From the NCBI GenBank assembly GCA_026706385.1, contig JAPOYV010000035.1, positions 37,371 through 101,370 on the forward strand: a stretch of DNA of 64,000 bases, written 5' to 3'. The number at the start of each line of letters is the position of its first letter. Position 1 is the first letter of the stretch. Shown here in pieces: positions 34,401-43,392 of this stretch. This stretch comes from Gammaproteobacteria bacterium (GTDB taxonomy: Bacteria > Pseudomonadota > Gammaproteobacteria > Pseudomonadales > Azotimanducaceae). The notes beneath the pieces are model-generated. The model did not search any database and was not told the DNA's origin. It worked only from the letters and a program-made list of their open reading frames with translations. The position numbers and the translations under genes were made by a program.

Positions 34401-34426
34401 AGCTTGGTGTGCGCTGGCAGCCGTGA
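31418..34426 (+). CDS. TonB-dependent receptor
   Basis: This 1002-residue outer-membrane receptor starts at ATG 31,418 with a signal-like N terminus ending about residue 27. A TonB box (IEEIVVTGTW) is followed by a plug with VNLRGLGPSRTLVMLNSHRL and IEVLRDGATATYGSDAVAGV. The barrel contains FRAPTINQIEPG and ends GRIVQLGVRWQP with the terminal aromatic motif expected of a barrel. It is transcribed away from the FAD oxidoreductase gene, with only 99 bases between them, so the promoters must lie close together. Confidence 0.9.
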   Translation: MPLRSLHCAPPMAYATLLAVSAVAVGAPTVEDDTGVIEEIVVTGTWIPGTPEDDALPVSRIDREDLSAEGSPGVIELVRNLSFSQGADGESDQYGSRTGADRATVNLRGLGPSRTLVMLNSHRLAWSPGSVPDQAQLVVDVNLLPMAALSRIEVLRDGATATYGSDAVAGVVNFITRTDFEGVEVEARHKAVKGSDGDQWLGLIAGRAVAEGAGTVVTSLGLARRAPLPLVERDWAVRSYAENRRGGWSGTGTPAILVPLAAFAQTAGDAVGMRNVAVVDPNCERLGGAHTNAPSDRSSGGVCRFQYTPFVNLVQDTKRWQWFSEASWRFGSGARLSAELLLAETKVPSWKTSPSYPPSEVIDPARRILANHPALVDMASKYPALYGDYAYCDSDYCRWEGDGADQDASGVPPGWQHVAWINGRHFGQGGPTRGHPRRSTTERAVVKAQGALGRASWDTALTYARSQRLEEDGAGLHYRSLRSLLGLGGFDCEVVVPNGFDDAGNLHFDWRTVRDHAGRGPCRYWSPFSNAIPAHGNVRGSSNPAYDPRFDQQDLAEYLITVRGFEGSSSLAALDAVVHGDSAWQLGGGPAAYAAGLQARREDYVRREYSAETGPRGGALQDLDRYPCRGSPALADCTGGRTGVFVYLPPGYDVDASRLVYAAFGEASLPLAAHLEANLSLRYERYPDQGLSSLDPKLGVRWQAAPGLAVRASAGTAFRAPTINQIEPGIATTSRQFVARIATFKPILALGNPGLEPEAAATFNVGAIVDRDRLFLSVDYWRYAFEKPLVLEPYVRVLDTACPPALTLCDTGSAYFDRIHFGGRAAVSDISAISVSVVNGPDVDTDGVDFKVEYTEPADWGAWSAGVAGTRTLSWEISGWRFGPAYDAIGRLNYDTSLARTVVDWKAKAWLDARIGDVNVRWTARHVAAYQHDGDAEPGIDGQTTFDATAVWTLAGGRVAVDATVVNITGEPPPRVYRQINYDPLTHDPLGRIVQLGVRWQP

Positions 34427-34498
34427 CCGGTGTTGGCTTGACGCCAAAAAGCACCGGGCGTGACAATGCCCGGCGGTTTCTTCCGGATGGGGGTGGTC

Positions 34499-35272
34499 AT
34501 GGTGGCAGGCACGTTGCCACGCGCACTGGCTTTGGTCGCGGCGGTCTGCACGGCACCGACGTTCGCCGACGAACGAGACGGCCTGTATCTCGGCGTCATC
34601 GCTTCGGCGGCGTTCTACGATGTCGACTATCGCAAGGGTGTCGACAATCGGCATGCCGGCAACATGTCCGCGAATGCGGGCCAGGTCATTTTCTCCAACG
34701 ACTCGGCGGACCAGACCACTTGGGACGTGGGCGTGCTGGTCGGCTATCGCTTGGGCCAGTCGGCATTTCTCGACGTCGAAGCCGACCTCGTGACCCACCG
34801 GGGCGAGGCTTCCGGTCGCTTGCCGGGTGCGGGTGCGTCGCCGGGCAACAACCAACTCGGCGATGTCTGGCCTGAGGACTGGTCGATGGCGAAGGACAGG
34901 AGCTACGGCGTGACGCTGCGTCTCGGCGTCGAGGTGCCGGGGCTGGGGGCTGATCTCTACGTGCTCGGCGGCTTGCGTCGTCTGGACGCGGACTTCCGAA
35001 CGGCCTACACCGGTTGTCTGCTGCCCGCCGGGTGTGACCCTGGGCAATTCGCCAGCGGACGCGAGCAGCACGACGAGGACTACGACGCTTGGGTCGTGGG
35101 TGCCGGGTTCGAGAAGACGCTGGGCAGCATCGGTGTCCGGGGCGAGGTGCGCTATGCCGACCACGGCAGTTCGGAGCGCACCGTTCCGTTCGACGAAGTG
35201 GCGGTCACCGTACCTGTGGAACTCGCGGCGGGAGAAGTCGGCCTCGGTCTCGGCCTGATCTGGCGCCCCTGA
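34499..35272 (+). CDS. Outer-membrane beta-barrel protein (OMP_b-brl type)
   Basis: ATG 34,499 gives a signal peptide (MVAGTLPRALALVAAVCTAP) with a Gly-rich ribosome site upstream; ATG 34,487 is an alternative. The mature protein alternates strands such as LYLGVIASAAFYDVDY and YGVTLRLGVEVPGLGADLYV, and ends VGLGLGLIWRP, a barrel-type terminus. A pair of cysteines (CLLPAGC) may form an extracellular disulfide loop. It follows the TonB-dependent receptor by about 70 bases and may share its message. Function is unknown. Confidence 0.7.
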   Translation: MVAGTLPRALALVAAVCTAPTFADERDGLYLGVIASAAFYDVDYRKGVDNRHAGNMSANAGQVIFSNDSADQTTWDVGVLVGYRLGQSAFLDVEADLVTHRGEASGRLPGAGASPGNNQLGDVWPEDWSMAKDRSYGVTLRLGVEVPGLGADLYVLGGLRRLDADFRTAYTGCLLPAGCDPGQFASGREQHDEDYDAWVVGAGFEKTLGSIGVRGEVRYADHGSSERTVPFDEVAVTVPVELAAGEVGLGLGLIWRP

Positions 35273-35302
35273 GCATCCGGCGGACCGCTTGCCGACTAGC
35301 GG

Positions 35303-36883
35303 TCAGTGCTCCCCGCCCGACAGCGAATGGGCCCAGTCCGGCAGCACGCCGGGCTCGATGCCGAAGACCACGAGGCCCACGGTGTAGACGACGCTGGCGA
35401 TCACCAGCGCGCCGATCAGGTTCAGGATGATGCCGGCGCGGGCCATCTCGGCGATTGTCAGCCGGTTGCTGCCGAAGACGATCGCGTTGGGTGGCGTGGC
35501 GACCGGCATCATGAAGGCGCACGACGCGGACATGGTGGCCGGGATCATCAGCATCAGCGGATGCGTGCCCGTGACCACCGCGACCGATGCGAGGATCGGC
35601 AGGATCATCTCGGTGGTCGCCGTGTTGCTCGTCAATTCGGTCAGGAACGTGAGCGCCAGGCATACGAGGAGGATCAGCACGAAGACCGGCAAGGCGCCGG
35701 CTGCCGCGAACTGGCCACCGATGAACTGCGCGAGCCCGGTTTGCTGGAAGGCGGCCGCAAGGGCGAAACCGCCGCCGATGAGGAGAACGACATTCCACGG
35801 CAGACGGGGGATGACCTCCGTGCCCATGAGGCGCGTGCGCTCGCCGTCCGGGTTGCGCCCGGGTATGAAGAACAGCATCGACGCCATGGCGATGGCGACC
35901 GTGCCGTCGTCCACCAGGCCCGGCCACGGCAGCAGGCGCGACCAACCGGGCAGCGTGAAGGTGCCGAGGTTGAGATCCACGCGAAACACCCAGAGCAAGG
36001 CCGTCGCCGCGAAGACCGCGAGCACGGCCCGTTCCTCGAATGTGATCGGTCCCAGCCGCGCGATTTCGGTTTCGACGACGTCCTTGTCGACCCGGACGTC
36101 GGCGGGTGCCCGGTAAAGCACGCGTGTGATCACCAGCCACGCCGTGACCAGCATGACGGCGCCGACCGGGAACGCGACGATCAGCCATTGTCCGAACGCG
36201 ATCGCCGGCGCGTCCGGGAACAGGATCTCGAAGATGCGCACGAGCGACAGGTTGGGCGGCGTTCCGACCAGCGTCGTCATGCCGCCGACCGAGCACCCGT
36301 AGGCGATCCCCAGCATCAGGCCGACGGCGAAGCGATGCGCACCTGGGTTGCCGGCGCTCATGCGTTCCTCCACCTGCAGCACGATGGCGAGCCCCATCGG
36401 CACCATGGTCACCGCGGTCGCGGTATTGGAGATCCACATCGAGAGGAACGCCGCGGCGATCATGAAGCCGAGCACGATGCGCGCCGGGCCGCCGCCGACC
36501 AGGCGGATGATGTTGAGCGCAATCCGCCGGTGCAGGTTCCACCGCTGCATCGTCAGCGCGATCATGAAGCCGCCGATGAACAGCACGATCGTGCTGTTGA
36601 TGTAGGCTGGCGCCGCGGCCTTGCCGGACATGATGCCGAGCAGCGGGAACAACACGAGCGGCAGCAAGGCGGTGGCGAAGAGCGGGATGGCTTCGGTCAT
36701 CCACCAGATGGCCATGAGCGCGGCAACGGCGGCCAAGCGGCTCGCCGGGTCGTTGTCCGGCACAAGCGGGAACATCGTCAGCAGCGTGAACGCGACGACA
36801 CCGAGGACGAGCCCGACGGAGCGCGTTCTGTTCGACGTGTTCGGCCCTGGTGGCGCCGTGGCTTGCGACTCCACCGCAGCCAT
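35303..36883 (-). CDS. DASS/SLC13-type sodium:anion symporter
   Basis: This 526-residue membrane protein has about a dozen hydrophobic segments. Two SNT-type motifs lie in re-entrant positions (MWISNTATAVTMVPMGLAIV near residue 150 and ELTSNTATTEMILPILASVA near 430), diagnostic of divalent-anion:sodium symporters. Typical substrates are di- and tricarboxylates or sulfate. WWMTEAIPLFATALLPLVLF near residue 62 is also characteristic. A position next to the sulfatase is not close enough to suggest sulfate specifically. It is convergent with the barrel gene. Confidence 0.85.
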   Translation of the reverse strand: MAAVESQATAPPGPNTSNRTRSVGLVLGVVAFTLLTMFPLVPDNDPASRLAAVAALMAIWWMTEAIPLFATALLPLVLFPLLGIMSGKAAAPAYINSTIVLFIGGFMIALTMQRWNLHRRIALNIIRLVGGGPARIVLGFMIAAAFLSMWISNTATAVTMVPMGLAIVLQVEERMSAGNPGAHRFAVGLMLGIAYGCSVGGMTTLVGTPPNLSLVRIFEILFPDAPAIAFGQWLIVAFPVGAVMLVTAWLVITRVLYRAPADVRVDKDVVETEIARLGPITFEERAVLAVFAATALLWVFRVDLNLGTFTLPGWSRLLPWPGLVDDGTVAIAMASMLFFIPGRNPDGERTRLMGTEVIPRLPWNVVLLIGGGFALAAAFQQTGLAQFIGGQFAAAGALPVFVLILLVCLALTFLTELTSNTATTEMILPILASVAVVTGTHPLMLMIPATMSASCAFMMPVATPPNAIVFGSNRLTIAEMARAGIILNLIGALVIASVVYTVGLVVFGIEPGVLPDWAHSLSGGEH

Positions 36884-36942
36884 CCTTGAGTCAACCTAGT
36901 GGGCAATCATACCGTCGGGCCGTCGCGGTGCGCGGCGCACGG

Positions 36943-39468
36943 CTACGGCGTGTTGCTCAAGCGCAGGAAGTAGCTGCCGCCGTTGAAGCCCGCCGGGTGG
37001 TTGAGCGGATAGTCCGCGCCGAGGTAGCCGGCCACGCCGGCGAAGCGATGTCGGTCCGGTTGCCGGTCGCCCACGTTCTTGAAGCCGAGGGTCGCGGTCA
37101 AGTGGTCCGAAGCGGCCCAGGACAGTTCGGCATCGACGGCGACCATGGCCCCGGTCTCGATCCAGCACGACTCGCAGTTGAAAAGGTGCTCGTAGAGTTC
37201 GCCGTAGTAGCGCCAGCGCAGCAGGGCGGTCCACGACCCGCGGGCGTAGTCGAGGGTCAACGTTCCGCGGCTCTCGGGCAGGCCGTCCTCCAGTTCGCGC
37301 ACGCCCCGGTCGGAGAGGGTCGCACCGCGTTCCAGGATCTGCGTATCCGTGACGTTCCAGGCCAGCGTCGCCTCAAGGCGTCCGTCGGCGAGATCGAGCG
37401 CGGTGTCGGCCACCAGGTCGAGTCCGGTCGTTTCGGTGTCGATGTCGTTGACGAAGAAGGCCACTGCCGTCACGGTCTCGGCGCCAACCACGTTCGCGGT
37501 GAGCAGCTCCGCCCGGTTCTCGGCGCTCAAACTCTGCTCCGTCAGCACGATGCGCCCGTCGACCGTGATTCGGAACCAGTCGAGCGTAACGTTCACGGGC
37601 CCCAGCGCGAGCGCCGCGCCGACGCTGAAATTGACGGATTCCTCGGGATCGAGCTGTCGCCCGCCCTTGAGCATGGCGACGGGATCGGTGGGCGGGAGCG
37701 TCAACGACTCCTGCAACCGGCCGTCGCGGAACACGGTGGCGGCCCGGCGTAGGCTGCTCTGGCCGATGGACGGCGCGCGAAAGCCGGTACTGCCGGCGGC
37801 GCGCAGCGCGACGTTGTCCGACAGGGCAAGCCGGCTCGCCATCTTGCCCTTGAGCGTGTCGCCCGCGTCGCTGAAGTTCTCGTAGCGCAGGGCACCGGAG
37901 ACGAGCCAGCGGCTCGTGGCGTCGACCTCGAGGTCCAGCCAGCCCGCATAGCTGTCGCGCCCGAAGCGGCCCGCCACATCGGCGCTGAAGCCCTGGAAGC
38001 CGTTGGAGCCCACCGAGAACCCCTGGTCCTCGAAGCCGCCTGGCGCCCAGGACTCGGTGTCTCCCGCCACCATTTCGAAGACCTCCTTGTGGTGCTGCGC
38101 GCCGAAGGCGACGTTGAGGTCGGAGTACGCGCCGACATCGACGGGCAGGGCGAAGTCGGCGTTGAGGAGCCGTTCGAACTGGATCTGCGCGCCGAGGTCG
38201 AAGGCGGTCGGCGTGTTCGGGCCGTAGGAGGCGTTGACCGTGTTGCGGATCCGGTAGACGGCCTCGTTGCGACCTGCGGAGACGCTGAAGTCATAGCGCA
38301 GTCCACCGGGCCGTACGCCGCGCCAACCGGCGGTCAGCGCGCTGTCGCCGATCTCGCCACCGAAGCGCGGGGTGAAGCCCCCGGGGAACCACTCGCTGTA
38401 GACGAAGCAGTTCGGATCCGCCATGACACGCGCCAGGGCGCTTCGGTCCGCCAGCCCGTCCGCAACCGCCACGCGTTCGCATGCGGCGGCGTCGTTCGGC
38501 GTCACATCCGCCACCAGCAGGCTCCCCATGCCGTCGGCGAACACGCCTGTGCGCGTATTCGGATTGCGGTAGAAGAAGCTGCCGTCGACGTCGCGCCCCG
38601 ACCAGTTGCCGAAACCGTAGAGCTCCCCGACGCCGGCTTCGACCGCGGCGTTGGCGAGAAGCGAGAACTCGTTCTCGACGTCCGGCGCGCCCCAGATCAC
38701 GACCGGGTTGGCAACGTCGGTGTAGCCGTTCGCGACCAGGTGCGAGGCTTGGGGGTCCTGGCTCCCGCGGCTGGTGGGAGCGCTGTCTTTGAGTTCCAGG
38801 GCGAACGTCAAGAAGCCGTCGCCGCCGAGGCGCGTCCCGAATACGCCGGCGGCGGTGATCTGGTCGCCGTCGCCGACGAAGGTCTGGCCGTACTGGATGT
38901 CGAAACGGCGGGCGTCGGGGTCGTCTTGGAGCACGAAGTTCATGACGCCCGCGATGGCGTCGGAGCCGTATTGCGCGGAAGCCCCGTCGCGGAGCACTTC
39001 GACTTGCTTCATGGCGATGCCGGCGAGCGGCGCGATGTCGACCGCTTGGGCGCCCTTGTTGATCCCCGCGACGAACTCGCCGATCACGCCGCCGCGATGG
39101 CGTCGCTTGCCGTTGACGAGGATCAGCGTGCTGTCGGCGGGCATGCCGCGCAGGTTGGCCGGGCGCAGCAGCGTGGCCGCGTCGCTGATCGGCTCGCGAC
39201 CGACGTTGTAGGACGGCACCTGCGCGGCCAGCACGTCGAGCATGTCGCCGTCGCCCTGCGAGCGCAGTTGCCGGGCGCCGATCACGTCGACCGGAACAGG
39301 GGACTGCGCCGACGAGCGTTCCTGGCGGCGGGTGCCGACCACGACGATTTCCTCTATGCGCTCATGCTCCTCATCCCTCGTAGGACCGGCGCGGTCGTCG
39401 TCTTGCGCTGCGGCAGCGACTGCGCCGGCGACGATTGCGGAGAATGCGACGGGTACGCCCTTGCCCAT
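36943..39468 (-). CDS. TonB-dependent receptor
   Basis: ATG 39,468 is chosen because it gives a signal peptide (MGKGVPVAFSAIVAGAVAAA). An in-frame Met at 39,606 would place 46 unlikely residues before it and would overlap the opposite-strand gene. The 841-residue protein has a TonB box (IEEIVVVGTR). Its plug contains LRGMPADSTLILVNGKRRHR and VEVLRDGASAQYGSDAIAGV. The barrel ends SYFLRLSNTP, slightly unusual because the final residue is Pro rather than aromatic. It is divergent from the flavin-dependent oxygenase gene, sharing a 128-base intergenic region. Confidence 0.88.
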   Translation of the reverse strand: MGKGVPVAFSAIVAGAVAAAAQDDDRAGPTRDEEHERIEEIVVVGTRRQERSSAQSPVPVDVIGARQLRSQGDGDMLDVLAAQVPSYNVGREPISDAATLLRPANLRGMPADSTLILVNGKRRHRGGVIGEFVAGINKGAQAVDIAPLAGIAMKQVEVLRDGASAQYGSDAIAGVMNFVLQDDPDARRFDIQYGQTFVGDGDQITAAGVFGTRLGGDGFLTFALELKDSAPTSRGSQDPQASHLVANGYTDVANPVVIWGAPDVENEFSLLANAAVEAGVGELYGFGNWSGRDVDGSFFYRNPNTRTGVFADGMGSLLVADVTPNDAAACERVAVADGLADRSALARVMADPNCFVYSEWFPGGFTPRFGGEIGDSALTAGWRGVRPGGLRYDFSVSAGRNEAVYRIRNTVNASYGPNTPTAFDLGAQIQFERLLNADFALPVDVGAYSDLNVAFGAQHHKEVFEMVAGDTESWAPGGFEDQGFSVGSNGFQGFSADVAGRFGRDSYAGWLDLEVDATSRWLVSGALRYENFSDAGDTLKGKMASRLALSDNVALRAAGSTGFRAPSIGQSSLRRAATVFRDGRLQESLTLPPTDPVAMLKGGRQLDPEESVNFSVGAALALGPVNVTLDWFRITVDGRIVLTEQSLSAENRAELLTANVVGAETVTAVAFFVNDIDTETTGLDLVADTALDLADGRLEATLAWNVTDTQILERGATLSDRGVRELEDGLPESRGTLTLDYARGSWTALLRWRYYGELYEHLFNCESCWIETGAMVAVDAELSWAASDHLTATLGFKNVGDRQPDRHRFAGVAGYLGADYPLNHPAGFNGGSYFLRLSNTP

Positions 39469-39596
39469 GGAGCCACCCCACTCCAAGCCGAAGGTAGGCC
39501 GAACTCTATTCCCGTCCGCTACCGCGTGCCAGCAAGGCGGCATTGGGCCTGATCGAGTACGATTGCGCGTCCACCACGCCACCTTGAGGTCCGTCC

Positions 39597-40730
39597 ATGA
39601 AATCACCGATCTGCGACATGCTCGGTATCGACTTCCCGCTCGTCGCGTTCACGCACTGTCGGGACGTCGTGGTGGAGGTGTCCAAGGCGGGTGGATTCGG
39701 TGTTTTGGGTGCCGCAGGCTACGGACCGGAGACGCTGGAGATCGAACTCAACTGGATCGACGACCACATCGACGGAAAACCCTACGGCGTCGACCTGATC
39801 GCACCGACCAGCATGGCGACGACCGACGAGACCACGGCGGATGAGACCCTGGACATGGTGCCGGACGAGCACCGTGACTTCGCCCGCGGCATCCTCGCCC
39901 GGCACAACATCGACACCAGCGACCTGTACCGCAACCAGGTGGGCAGCGGCGGCGGCTTCCTGACCGAGAATCGCGCCACCAACATCATCGACGTGGCGTT
40001 CTCGCACCCGATCAAGTTGATCGCCAACGCTCTTGGCGTGCCGCCGCGCTACATGCTCGACATGGCGAAGGCGCGCGGTGTCGTGGCGGCGGCCCTGGTG
40101 GGGGCGCGCGAGCATGCGATCAAGCAGGTCGAGGCGGGCGTCGACGTGCTGGTCGTCGCGGGTACCGAGGCCGGCGGCCACTGCGGCGAAGTCTCGACCA
40201 TGGTTCTGGTTCCCGAGGTGCTCCAAGCGATCGAGGAACACGGTCGCAGCACGCCCGTGCTGGCGGCCGGCGGCATCGTCACCGGCCGGCAGATGGCGGC
40301 CTGCATGGCCATGGGCGCAGCGGGCGCATGGACGGGCTCCATGTGGCTGACCACGGCGGAGGCGGAGACCTCGCCGGTGATCAAGGAGAAGTACGTGCAG
40401 GCGAACTCGCGCCAGACGGTGCGCTCGCAGGCGCGCACCGGCAAGTACTCGCGGCAGTTGCGCTCGCCGTGGACGGACGCCTGGGAATCCGAGGAGGCAC
40501 CGACCCCGCTGCCGATGCCGCTGCAGTCGCTTGTTAGCGAGCCGGCGCTCGGTAAGGTGACCAAGCTCGCCGAAGGCGGTCACGAGGGCGCGCGGATGCT
40601 GGCGACGTCGTTCGTGGGCCAGGGCGTGGGGCTCATGAACTCCATCCAGACCACGCGCCAGGTGGTCTACGAATTCATGGAGGACTTCCTCAAGGCCTCG
40701 GAGCGGCTGGCCACCGCACTCGGGGAGTGA
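39597..40730 (+). CDS. Nitronate monooxygenase-like flavoprotein
   Basis: This 377-residue TIM-barrel protein resembles the 2-nitropropane dioxygenase/nitronate monooxygenase family, which uses FMN to oxidise alkyl nitronates. Supporting motifs are PLVAFTHCRDVVVEVSKAGG with GFGVLGAAG near the N terminus, GTEAGGHCGEVSTMVLVPEV, and the phosphate-binding VLAAGGIVTGRQMAACMAMGA. Some members are instead enoyl-ACP reductases (FabK-type) or quinone reductases, so the reaction is open. The CmcJ/NvfI-like gene begins 14 bases later, suggesting a common operon. Confidence 0.8.
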   Translation: MKSPICDMLGIDFPLVAFTHCRDVVVEVSKAGGFGVLGAAGYGPETLEIELNWIDDHIDGKPYGVDLIAPTSMATTDETTADETLDMVPDEHRDFARGILARHNIDTSDLYRNQVGSGGGFLTENRATNIIDVAFSHPIKLIANALGVPPRYMLDMAKARGVVAAALVGAREHAIKQVEAGVDVLVVAGTEAGGHCGEVSTMVLVPEVLQAIEEHGRSTPVLAAGGIVTGRQMAACMAMGAAGAWTGSMWLTTAEAETSPVIKEKYVQANSRQTVRSQARTGKYSRQLRSPWTDAWESEEAPTPLPMPLQSLVSEPALGKVTKLAEGGHEGARMLATSFVGQGVGLMNSIQTTRQVVYEFMEDFLKASERLATALGE

Positions 40731-40744
40731 CGCGGGGGTGAGAG

Positions 40745-41650
40745 ATGGCTGAAACCGCACGGCTGAGCAGCCTGTTCGAACCCGGGTTCGTGGCCGAAGA
40801 ACGCGTCTTGATCGACGCGATGGGGCGAGCGCCCACGCCGGGCGTAGGCGCCGATCCGGTGCCCGTGAAGATCCACGATGCCCGTGAACTGCAGTTGGCG
40901 GCAGAAACCGGCGGTGCGTTCAGCGAAGCGGGATTTTTCGCGGAACACAGCTTCGTCGTCCTCGACCATCGCTCGGATTTCCGGGACTGGGACGCCGACC
41001 CAAAAGATACCGTTGACGCCGGTCTGACAAGCACCTACTTCCCCGAGATCGAGTCGATCATCCGCGAAAGGCTGCTGCCGGGCCGTCGCCTGGAGATCCC
41101 GCCGGTCGCCAACCTGCTGCGCCGGGGACCGGATACGCCGAACCCGTTCTACGGCACAGTCGTGCACCAGGACTACGGGCTCAGTGCCGATGACTACGAA
41201 GAGAACGTCTCGGCATACGGGACCGATGCCGCGGCCCAGGCCTGGCGCGACCAGTACGACCGTGATGAGGTGGCGGGCTTCCTGGTGATCAACTTCTGGC
41301 GGACGGTTCACATGGACGGACCTCTGCGCCACCTGCCGCTCGCGGTGTGCGACCCCTACAGCGTTGCACCGGACGACGTCGTCTCGACGGGCCTATTGAA
41401 CTTCACGCCGACCGGTCGCCCGTCGAACCAACTGGGGTTGCGCCACAACCCGGACCAGCGCTGGTACTACTACCCGGGCATGACCACTCGCGAGGTGCTT
41501 GCCTTCAAGAACTTCCAGTGCTTCAAGGACGACGCGCGGCCAACACTTCGAACCTGCTTTCATTCGGCATTCGAGGAGCGCGGCGCGCCTGCGCATGCGG
41601 CTCCTCGGCAGAGCTGCGAATACCGGGTCGGTGTCTTCTTCCTTAAGTAA
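40745..41650 (+). CDS. CmcJ/NvfI-family 2-oxoglutarate-type oxygenase
   Basis: This 301-residue protein carries patterns of the CmcJ/NvfI oxygenase family, known from cephamycin and meroterpenoid pathways. They are the metal motif VHQDYG (HxD), the core INFWRTVHMDGPLRHLPLAV with CDPYSV, and RHNPDQRWYYYPGMTTREVL. A later His in TCFHSAFEERG is the probable third ligand. These enzymes hydroxylate, demethylate or otherwise oxidise small molecules. It is probably co-transcribed with the nitronate monooxygenase-like gene. Substrate is unknown. Confidence 0.75.
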   Translation: MAETARLSSLFEPGFVAEERVLIDAMGRAPTPGVGADPVPVKIHDARELQLAAETGGAFSEAGFFAEHSFVVLDHRSDFRDWDADPKDTVDAGLTSTYFPEIESIIRERLLPGRRLEIPPVANLLRRGPDTPNPFYGTVVHQDYGLSADDYEENVSAYGTDAAAQAWRDQYDRDEVAGFLVINFWRTVHMDGPLRHLPLAVCDPYSVAPDDVVSTGLLNFTPTGRPSNQLGLRHNPDQRWYYYPGMTTREVLAFKNFQCFKDDARPTLRTCFHSAFEERGAPAHAAPRQSCEYRVGVFFLK

Positions 41651-41692
41651 GTGAGCAGCTTGCGGCCAGGTTGTTGAGCGCCGCCGTGGCGC

Positions 41693-42634
41693 TCACGCGT
41701 CGGCTGAGTCTGGTTTGGCTTGCTCGTTGCGCAGTCGCTCGAGTTCGGCCTGTTCCCTTTGGACCCTCTCCCAGGCCTTGCGGCTGTATTCGTGGTAGCC
41801 GAATGCGCTCGGCGGCATCAGCATGCCGCGCTGCGGGTCGCTCAACTTTCCGTAGCCGTCGGCGTTGTAGTAGCAGGGGCTCCACGCCACGGCGTGCGGG
41901 GAGTACTTGTAGAAGATCGTCCGCCGCTCGCCGTCGCCTTCCCACGGCACCGTCCCGTGCGCGCACGCTTCCGTGAAGATGATCGCGTCCCCCGCCTCGG
42001 CTTCGACGCGATGGACGCAATCGGGCAAGTCGTCCTGGGTTTCGCTGACCTTCCAGTCGGAGGGCAGCTGGAAGTTCACCTTGTGACTGCCGGGGACGCA
42101 CGCGAAACCGCCGGCGCCCGGGGGCACGGTGTCGAGCTCGAAACCGACCGCCACCAGGCCGTTGTAGAACTTGCCGTTGGCATAGCGGTAGTAGCACTGG
42201 CCGCCGTCGGTGGGGCCGACCAAGTCGGTCGCCCCGCCCGCGCCCTGGCCGCCGCCGTGCAAGTAGAGCTTGCTGGCGTGGGTCGCGCTGTCGATCTTGA
42301 TGTAGTCGTGGTCCAACCGGTAGTTGGTCCCGACCAGCGTCTTGAGGTACGGCGCGATGGCGGGCAGATCGATTAAGTCGACGTAGGTGCCGCCCCACTC
42401 GATCAACGACTTGGCCGAGAACGCGGCGCTTTCTCCTCCCGGATACCGGGCCTGGTCCGACCCGGATAGCCGGCGGCTTTCGGCGCGATGCTTCTCCAGT
42501 CGCTCCGACAGGTCGGCGACCTGCGCCGGCGTCAAGGCGTTCTTGACCACGAGATAGCCGCGCAGGTCGAAAAGGTATCTCTCCACCTCCGTCATGCCGG
42601 CGTCTATGGGTTCGTTGATGCCTGGTCTGTCCAT
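41693..42634 (-). CDS. Phytanoyl-CoA dioxygenase (PhyH) family protein
   Basis: ATG 42,634 (MDRPGINEPIDAGMTEVERY) is preferred over the in-frame ATG 42,724, which would run into the neighbouring gene. The 313-residue protein has the PhyH order: LFDLRGYLVVKNALTPAQVA, a core (GGFACVPGSHKVNFQLPSDW) and a second metal region (EACAHGTVPWEGDGERRTIF). The first metal segment reads LHGGG rather than the usual HxD, as in a subgroup of this family, so iron binding is not certain. It probably hydroxylates or halogenates a small molecule. Confidence 0.75.
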   Translation of the reverse strand: MDRPGINEPIDAGMTEVERYLFDLRGYLVVKNALTPAQVADLSERLEKHRAESRRLSGSDQARYPGGESAAFSAKSLIEWGGTYVDLIDLPAIAPYLKTLVGTNYRLDHDYIKIDSATHASKLYLHGGGQGAGGATDLVGPTDGGQCYYRYANGKFYNGLVAVGFELDTVPPGAGGFACVPGSHKVNFQLPSDWKVSETQDDLPDCVHRVEAEAGDAIIFTEACAHGTVPWEGDGERRTIFYKYSPHAVAWSPCYYNADGYGKLSDPQRGMLMPPSAFGYHEYSRKAWERVQREQAELERLRNEQAKPDSADA

Positions 42635-42686
42635 ATCGGTTTGTCTTCCGCTCCTGCCGGGATGGTGGCGGAATCGCCGGCAGCGA

Positions 42687-43379
42687 TCAAATCGGGTGAC
42701 CCGTTCGCTGGTAGACCAAGGCATTCCCTTCCTTGCCGCAGATCGAAGCGACGCCCGCTTCGCGCAGACAGAAGGCCGCCTGCTGCCCCAGCCGTCTCGA
42801 CGAACCCATCGCGTCGGCGAGATCGCGGGTCGTGAACTGGGCGGGTAAGGCCTCGTCGAGCAACGCGAAGAGGTCGGCCATCCGATTGACGTGGAAGGTT
42901 TCGACCACGTCGACCAAACGCCGGTCCACGGTCACCCATCCGCCGCGTCGGCGCCGGGCGCGGTCGTCCCAGATGCGCACCGCGTCCTCCACCACCAGTG
43001 CGACGTCCAGGGTCAGGTTGGGATGGTCGAGCAGCGTGGGGATGCTGGCGAGGGGTTCGAAAACCTGGTAGACGGAGCCGTGCTTCGGCGATTTCCGTCG
43101 CGTGGTCCTGCCGCCGGGACTGTCCGGAACCTTGACGATGTAACGGTCCTGCGCAATCGGATAGACCAGGGTCAAGGGGTACTGCTCGATCAGCCGGGGC
43201 AGTTTGCGTTTCAGCGGCCAGAAGTTGCCGGTGTGGATTTCGACGAGGCGCTCGCCCACCACGACGTCGGCCACGAAGCCGTCGACGGCCTGTTCGGTGG
43301 TGCTGCCCGGCGTGGCGTAACGAGCCTTCAAGGCCCGGTGCAGCGACCGTTCGTTGAGCTCGCCGATCCCTGGCGACAC
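42687..43379 (-). CDS. Uncharacterised protein with a nuclease-like N-terminal core
   Basis: This 230-residue protein is not assigned to a function. Residues about 8-60 read LHRALKARYATPGSTTEQAV, then a Gly-Phe-Val-Ala-Asp segment, then LVEIHTGNFWPLKRKLPRLI. The spacing (E..V.GFVADVV, then LVEIxTGNF) recalls the D..(E/Q)xK-like core of restriction-endonuclease-type folds, but the final Lys is His-Thr here. A basic run (DDRARRRRGG) follows near residue 140, and the C terminus resembles a winged-helix (TTRDLADAMGSSRRLGQQAA). It lies 12 bases after the amidohydrolase gene starts its own strand context and shares that strand with the PhyH gene. Confidence 0.55.
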   Translation of the reverse strand: MSPGIGELNERSLHRALKARYATPGSTTEQAVDGFVADVVVGERLVEIHTGNFWPLKRKLPRLIEQYPLTLVYPIAQDRYIVKVPDSPGGRTTRRKSPKHGSVYQVFEPLASIPTLLDHPNLTLDVALVVEDAVRIWDDRARRRRGGWVTVDRRLVDVVETFHVNRMADLFALLDEALPAQFTTRDLADAMGSSRRLGQQAAFCLREAGVASICGKEGNALVYQRTGHPI

Positions 43380-43392
43380 TGAATGTCCCTAG

